Shown here one piece after another: positions 42,413 through 48,085 of a stretch of DNA of 48,085 nt. How positions within the stretch are numbered: the first letter of the stretch is position 1; each line of letters begins with the position of its first letter. Below the pieces are notes generated by a model that was not told the DNA's origin, did not search any database, and saw only the letters and a program-made list of their open reading frames with translations. Made by a program: the position numbers and the translations under genes. Source of the DNA: an uncultured Dokdonia sp. (GTDB lineage: Bacteria > Bacteroidota > Bacteroidia > Flavobacteriales > Flavobacteriaceae); assembly GCA_913060645.1 (NCBI GenBank), contig CAJXSW010000008.1:1-48085 (forward strand). Direction: 5' to 3'.

Positions 42413-45031
42413 TTGGCTAAGAAAAAAGTAACCCCCTTAATGCAGCAGTATAATGGTATTAAAACTAAATACCCAGATGCGCTATTGCTTTTTAGAGTAG
42501 GAGATTTTTATGAAACCTTTGGAGAAGACGCTGTAAAAGCAGCTGCCATTTTAAATATTACATTAACAAGTCGTAATAATGGTGGAGATCGTACGGAGCT
42601 CGCTGGTTTTCCTCATCATTCTTTAAATACTTATTTGCCTAAGCTTGTAAAAGCGGGTTGTAGAGTGGCTATTTGTGACCAGCTAGAAGACCCAAAGCAG
42701 ACTAAGAAAATAGTTAAGCGTGGGGTGACAGAGCTAGTGACACCGGGAGTTGCGATGAACGATGATATTCTTTCTGCTAAGACAAATAATTTCCTTGGGG
42801 CTGTATTTTTTAATAAAGAAAAAGTAGGTGTGGCATTCTTGGACGTGTCCACGGGAGAATATCTTACTGCACAAGGGGATATAGCATATGTAGATAAATT
42901 ATTGCAAAATTTTGCACCTAGCGAGCTGCTAGTTTGTAAGAAGCAGAAGAAGGGATTTTTAGAAGCATATGGCTCAGATTATCATACTTTTTACCAAGAA
43001 GATTGGGTGTTTCATATAGATTATGCTACAGAATCTTTACACAAGCATTTTGACGTTAATTCCTTAAAAGGCTTCGGTGTAGAACACTTGTCTGAAGGTG
43101 TAGTTGCGGCTGGTGCAGCGCTTCATTATTTAGGAGAAACCCAACATCATAAACTACAGCACATCACAAGAATACGCCGTATTGCGGCAGATGATTACGT
43201 GTGGATGGATCGCTTTACTATAAGAAATCTCGAGTTATATAACTCGGCTTCTGGTGTTAAGGCTATTACTTTGATAGATATAATAGATAAGACGACCTCT
43301 GCAATGGGAGGTCGTTTACTCAAACGATGGCTAGCATTACCTCTCAAACGTCTTGATGAGATTGAAAGGCGTCATGATGTGGTGTCTTTTCTCTCAGATA
43401 ATGGAGAGATATTTGATAAAATGCAGTCTAATATTAAGAAAATAGGAGATTTAGAACGTCTCATAAGTAAAGTTGCTACAGGTAAAATAAGTCCGCGAGA
43501 GGTTGTTCAGCTTAAGAATTCGCTAGAAGCAATTGTACCTATAAAAGGGCTCGCAATTAATACCGATAATGAATCATTAAAAATTATAGGAGAACAGCTT
43601 CAAGATTGCAATGTCTTACGAGGAAAGATAAAAGAAACACTCAAAGAGGAAGCTCCAGTTTCAGTTCAAAAAGGAGGAGCAATTGCCCCAGGTTTTCATC
43701 AAGAGCTTGATGACCTTAGGGCATTATCTCAAGGTGGGAAGGACTACCTAGAACAAATGTTAGAGCGGGAGACTAAGCGTACAGGAATAACGTCTTTAAA
43801 AATTGCATCTAATAATGTATTTGGATACTATATAGAAGTACGCAATACTCATCGTGACAAGGTTCCAGAAGAGTGGATCAGGAAACAAACACTCGTAAAT
43901 GCAGAACGCTATATTACAGAAGAGCTCAAGGAATATGAAGGAAAGATCTTGGGCGCCGAAGAACGTATACAAGCCATCGAGCAACAACTATTTTCTGAGC
44001 TCGTAGCGTGGATGACGAGTTTTATATCTCAAGTACAGTCTAACGCAACACAGATCGCACAGCTTGATTGTTTACTCGGTTTTACACAACTCGCTAGAGA
44101 AAATAATTATGTGAGGCCTACATTGGATCAAGCACAAATAATTGATATTAAACAAGGACGGCACCCGGTTATTGAGAAGCAGCTTCCTTTAGGCGAGGCT
44201 TACGTGACAAATGATGTGTATCTGGATAGCTCAGAACAGCAAATGGTGATGATTACAGGTCCTAATATGTCTGGTAAAAGTGCCATATTGCGTCAGACAG
44301 CTTTAATTGTTTTATTAGCACAGATGGGAAGTTTTGTGCCAGCAGAGGCTGCACACATTGGTGTTGTAGATAAAATATTCACACGAGTAGGAGCCAGTGA
44401 TAATATTTCTATGGGTGAAAGTACCTTTATGGTAGAGATGAATGAAACCGCTAGTATTCTAAATAACCTAAGTGACCGAAGCTTAGTATTACTGGACGAG
44501 ATAGGTCGTGGAACAAGCACGTATGATGGGATATCTATTGCCTGGGCTATCAGTGAGTTTTTACATGAACATCCTGGACGTCCCAAAACATTATTTGCAA
44601 CCCATTATCACGAGCTTAATGAAATGTCAGAAACTTTTGAGCGTATTAAAAATTTTAATGTCTCTGTAAAAGAACTTAAGGATAACGTGCTCTTTCTACG
44701 CAAGCTAGTTCCTGGCGGTAGCGCCCATAGTTTTGGGATTCACGTTGCAAAAATGGCAGGAATGCCACAACAAGTACTTCGTCGTGCTACTAAGATGATG
44801 GAAAAACTAGAGAAATCTCACGGCAGTGAAGAACTCACTGGCACACTTAAAAAAGTGGGAGAAGAAGAAATGCAACTCAGTTTTTTTAACTTAGATGATC
44901 CCTTATTAGAAGAGATAAAGGAAGAAATTCTACACATAGATATTGATACCCTTACACCAGTAGAAGCTCTTATGAAACTCAATGAAATCAAAAGGATGTT
45001 AGTAAGTAAAAAAGGTAGTTTAAGAGCTTAA
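42413..45031 (+). CDS. mutS: DNA mismatch repair protein MutS
   Basis: Recognises mismatches and starts repair. It is 872 aa. The mismatch-contact motif [10 protein letters not shown] is at about 27-36 (Phe-x-Glu reader in DFYE). Connector and lever domains follow, and the ATPase has Walker A GPNMSGKS at 616-623, then [10 protein letters not shown], Walker [17 protein letters not shown] and the signature THYHEL. The start is a TTG at 42413 giving [14 protein letters not shown], which fits the family. An ATG five bases upstream (42408) is in another frame and cannot be the start. No mutL is nearby. Confidence 0.96.
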   Translation: MAKKKVTPLMQQYNGIKTKYPDALLLFRVGDFYETFGEDAVKAAAILNITLTSRNNGGDRTELAGFPHHSLNTYLPKLVKAGCRVAICDQLEDPKQTKKIVKRGVTELVTPGVAMNDDILSAKTNNFLGAVFFNKEKVGVAFLDVSTGEYLTAQGDIAYVDKLLQNFAPSELLVCKKQKKGFLEAYGSDYHTFYQEDWVFHIDYATESLHKHFDVNSLKGFGVEHLSEGVVAAGAALHYLGETQHHKLQHITRIRRIAADDYVWMDRFTIRNLELYNSASGVKAITLIDIIDKTTSAMGGRLLKRWLALPLKRLDEIERRHDVVSFLSDNGEIFDKMQSNIKKIGDLERLISKVATGKISPREVVQLKNSLEAIVPIKGLAINTDNESLKIIGEQLQDCNVLRGKIKETLKEEAPVSVQKGGAIAPGFHQELDDLRALSQGGKDYLEQMLERETKRTGITSLKIASNNVFGYYIEVRNTHRDKVPEEWIRKQTLVNAERYITEELKEYEGKILGAEERIQAIEQQLFSELVAWMTSFISQVQSNATQIAQLDCLLGFTQLARENNYVRPTLDQAQIIDIKQGRHPVIEKQLPLGEAYVTNDVYLDSSEQQMVMITGPNMSGKSAILRQTALIVLLAQMGSFVPAEAAHIGVVDKIFTRVGASDNISMGESTFMVEMNETASILNNLSDRSLVLLDEIGRGTSTYDGISIAWAISEFLHEHPGRPKTLFATHYHELNEMSETFERIKNFNVSVKELKDNVLFLRKLVPGGSAHSFGIHVAKMAGMPQQVLRRATKMMEKLEKSHGSEELTGTLKKVGEEEMQLSFFNLDDPLLEEIKEEILHIDIDTLTPVEALMKLNEIKRMLVSKKGSLRA

Positions 45032-45264
45032 TTACCATAGAGAGCCATCACTTTACATTAAATGGACCTTTTTAATTTCCCACATTAGAAAGCTTACGTT
45101 AGAACGATCTGCATTTCTATAGTAGCATATAAATAGGTGGGCCACTCATCTATTTGAAGTTATGGTATAGCGTTTACAATTCCTTATTCAAGGTTATAGC
45201 CCTCATAACCATTATACTTTATCAGCATTTTAATAAAGTAGCATAAGAACATTAGTAAATAATG

Positions 45265-45304
45265 AGGTTTTAGATTGTAAGCATACGCTTAAAATCTAAA
45301 ACCT
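45265..45304. other. Long hairpin overlapping the 3' end of the minus-strand gene
   Basis: Inverted repeat AGGTTTTAGATT (45265-45276) and AATCTAAAACCT (45293-45304), with an inner 5-bp stem TAAGC/GCTTA and a 4-base loop. One arm encodes the last residues and stop of the gene at 45289-48037. No T run follows, so it is not a classic terminator. Confidence 0.7.
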
Positions 45305-48037
45305 GCACTTACCAAAATTCTACTGTCTTCCTTACTCACGTAATACCCAAGATTTGCAGTAATAGCTTTAAAGCCATTAATAAATACAGAACCCCCATAA
45401 CTATTATGCCACTGTTCTGAATTGTCATTATCCTCCCATACACGTCCATAATCAAAGCCAGCAGTGACACCTAAGCGTAACGGCACAAAAGATGTTCTAA
45501 ACTGTGCTAAGCCTACTCTAAGGTCTGTAGAATGGTAGAATGAAGACTTACCTTGAAAACGATTGTTACGGAAACCTCTTAAACTAGTATTGCCACCTAC
45601 GCTAGCTGCATGATAAAATTCATAATCATCACTCAGATTAAATTGTGCACTAGCCATTGTAGCTAGAGTTGCTGCACCACTCTCGTGTATAGGATATATA
45701 AAAGACACCATTGGTTTTACATACCCAAATTTATTATTAAATTTATCATCAATAGTAGTTTTATACCCTGCCACCAGTTTAAGTTCCATACCTCTCCTAG
45801 GTAGGGCCATCATAGTGCGTTTGTTATTGTAATGTAGTCCCACTTCTCCTCCAGCATAAATCTGCTCTTCAAAGACATCATTAGTAGGCTCAAAAAAGTC
45901 ATTTACAAATCCATTCTCAGTATTATCTACCTCGTGTGACTCCAAGCGTCCTTCTACATATATTAAAAAGTCATCATTTTTCTTGTAATGTAATGATGGA
46001 GCTACGTGCCATTGCTTTATACGAGTTCTATTAAAATCTATATCTGTGTCATCTTCATCATATTCAGTATCATTACCAAGCCCAAAGAAATTTGTTGCAT
46101 AGTTGTCTGTAGTGAACCTAGTGTCTACATTAAGATTCCAGTTATAAAAAAAGTGAGCAAACTCCCCTAGGTACTTAACTTCAAATCCAGATGTAGCAGA
46201 ATAGTAGTTTACTGCGAGAGTATGTTGTGTTGTAAAAGGATTACGTAATAGACTGTACGTTGTATAAGTGTCTGCGAGACCTACACTTAATCCTCGATCA
46301 GGATCTGAGGCAATGCTCGGAAAAATAACATTCGTAGAATACTTACGTTTACGAGGGTCATAATTATTGATCTCATAAGAGTCCGTGAGATTTTTAGAGC
46401 CCACATTTTTAAATGTATTTTCCTTTGATTTATAGTCAAACACTTTTGTTTTACGCGCATTTTTTAAATCGTAAATATCATTTTCTTCTCCACCAAATAT
46501 CTTGAGTTTGATCAGGTCATTACCGTCTCCAGTTACAGTAAACGTATCATCACCATCTAATCCATAGAGCCAGATTTCTTTTGTCTCTTTTGCATCATAC
46601 GTATTTTTGAATATAGTGAGTTCATCATCTTTTATTTCTATAGATGTTTTCCCATCGCGTTCTCGTGATATGTCAATTAGATTATCTTTATTAGTAGCTA
46701 CAATAACTTCGTGTTTTTTAAAATAATCATAATAATTCTGAGCAACGGCAACCAGGTTTTCCCTGCGTTGTTTCATAAGACTTTTTATATTTTCTATACT
46801 TTGGTCTTTGGTCCCTTCTGGCAGGTTTGCAAATGCATTGTCTATCGCTGCATCTGTCATAGTATTCTGTAGGAACTCTGCTTGTGACTTCCAGACATCC
46901 CAACCCGCTTCATTGATAAAGCTCTTATCTAAATAGAATGCTGCATAATTGAGCCATTTTGTACTCTTTACATTTTTAGAGTACGTTTGCATAGGGCGCA
47001 AGGCAGGTACAGCAATCTTAGCAAGTGATATTAATGCACCATCATATTTAGGGAACGCTTGATCTCGATCACGCGGTATAGGTTTGTAAAGCTCCGTGCC
47101 ATCTTCTTGGGTAAAAAGAGCCCATCTCCATTGATCTTCGTGACGATCCCAATCACCTATAAGCATATCAAAAAGACGCGCTTTTATATAGGCCTCTTCA
47201 TCTATCTGTGCTTCCTTATCATCTAGAAGTACTTGAAGCATATCTGTAGTACTTATGATATCTTCAGAATTTCCAAAAGTTTCGAACTCCTTATTCTCAT
47301 CACCTACGTGCTCTTCTAACATATAAAGTTTGTCACCATAAGAATCATTAAAGCGCCCCAAGCGCTCTTGTTTCGGTACATAATAAATTTCTGGGTTTGC
47401 ATGATAAATAGCGGCCTGTTGCATAAGGTCTGCAACTGCAAATGGGGCATAGGGATGTGCTGTAGTATAGTAATCCTGTACAACATCTTCTGCAACAGTA
47501 TTACGAACATAGTCTTTAATGTAATGATCATCTACAGAAGATTGTAAAAAGCGCACGGCGCTTTTTCTAAGCTCACGCAAGCTATACTCATGTTCTTCAT
47601 CGTCTATGAGACGTAGCGTTCTTGATTGATTACCTCCTCCAGCAGTCTTTGCTTTTACATTATTAGGCAAATCTTCTAAAAATAGTACGGGTGCATCTAT
47701 ATCACGACTGTAAATTGTACGGTAGTGATCACCCCATAACCACTTGTAAAATCCTGATTTTTTAGTTTCTTCTTTTGTATAAATAGAGGAGGTGAACGTA
47801 TCGCTAAAGTCTGTTTTTGATTTGAATTTAAAATCCCCAGTTGATCTTTTTTTACTCTTTATTTCTTTTGTAAAAGCTAGAGTAGGCGAGTTTCCATTCA
47901 TTTCAAATAATTGAACCTCTGAGCTTCCGTCTTTAAAAACATTTAATTTTGCGTAGCCTGGTTTATCACTTCCATAATCACCATTTTTTGTCTTTGCTCT
48001 AGTTTTTTCGGTTTTTCCAGTGGCACCACTTATAACT
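45289..48037 (-). CDS. Multidomain Omp85-barrel protein with kinase-like domain and probable phosphoesterase N-terminus (5' end missing)
   Basis: About 915 visible residues; the N-terminus lies beyond the contig. The first part (SDKPGYAKLNVFKDGSSEV) resembles the end of calcineurin-type metallophosphoesterases that head such proteins in Flavobacteriia; that domain itself is not visible. The central part has LFDMLIGDWDRHEDQWRW (about 47121-47170) followed by IPRDRDQAFPKYDG, which looks like the catalytic loop and metal-binding aspartate of an atypical (FAM20/PI-kinase/HipA-like) kinase fold. The last about 380 residues are an Omp85-type barrel: GGNTSLRGFRNNRFQG holds the conserved R-G-F loop motif, and the protein ends RILVSAGFRF, a C-terminal Phe signal. 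Any reading that starts with GSEMCIRD is adapter-derived. Confidence 0.8.
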
Positions 48038-48085
48038 CTGTCTCTTATACACATCTCCGAGCCCACGAGACGGACTCCTATCTCG
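48038..48085. other. Nextera sequencing adapter (assembly artefact)
   Basis: CTGTCTCTTATACACATCT at 48038-48056 is the Tn5 mosaic end. It is followed by the Nextera read-2 sequence CCGAGCCCACGAGAC (48057-48071), an 8-base index GGACTCCT (48072-48079) and the first six bases of the P7 flank. This is not genomic sequence. Confidence 0.98.

Noticed and set aside
45032-45264. Possible gene in the mutS downstream gap
   Set aside because: Frames are short, with many stops and no start/composition support; nothing recognised.
48038-48066. N-terminal peptide MGSEMCIRD on the right-end protein
   Set aside because: It is translated Nextera adapter, not gene sequence.

Overview
The window looks like an Illumina/Nextera assembly contig from a marine-type Bacteroidota, most likely family Flavobacteriaceae. 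The evidence is the gene content and order (nadK, CBS protein, DUF6089 protein, uppS, bamA; tig, clpP, clpX; GH3 next to DUF2797; a SusC/SusD pair), AT-rich DNA, weak Shine-Dalgarno signals, and upstream boxes of the Bacteroidetes -7 type (TAnnTTTG). A Dokdonia-like genus is my guess only. No rRNA, tRNA, CRISPR array, prophage, insertion sequence or integrase was seen. Both ends cut genes: bamA on the left, and a large multidomain outer-membrane protein on the right whose end is fused to sequencing adapter (48038-48085).

Layout. 1-4700 (minus strand): cell-envelope and housekeeping cluster of CBS protein, nadK, DUF6089 barrel, uppS and bamA. 4779-6260 (plus): pdxJ and an alpha/beta hydrolase. 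6390-9259: a FadL-type outer membrane protein and a GDSL lipoprotein. 9363-13153: a small membrane protein, then the protein-quality block tig, clpP, clpX. 13350-17064: a GH3 enzyme divergent from a DUF2797 protein, and two tandem LysE-type exporters. 17217-18524: der, followed by a 39-aa membrane protein that is easily missed (18647-18766). 18956-26303: a TonB-receptor-like barrel, a patatin, a very large AsmA-like protein and the queuosine-precursor transporter YhhQ. 26364-30518: a folK-deoxynucleoside kinase fusion, a CotH-like lipoprotein, an OmpA-like protein and a polyprenyl synthetase. 30681-37391: a complete TetR/TolC/membrane fusion protein/RND efflux operon with a palindromic operator over its promoter. 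37535-41878: an orphan SusC/SusD pair. 42413-45031: mutS. 45289-48037: the truncated phosphoesterase/kinase-like/Omp85 protein.

The most unusual signal is a dispersed perfect palindrome with consensus TACGCTTTCGCGAAAGCGTA. Twelve exact 10-bp cores (TTTCGCGAAA) plus several decayed copies are spread through 3.1-42.3 kb, often 2.5-3.8 kb apart. They lie in every kind of intergenic context and also inside three genes, where they are always read in the same phase as Ala-Phe-Ala-Lys. The distribution does not fit terminators, promoters or a mobile element, and suggests a genome-wide protein-binding, uptake or maintenance word.
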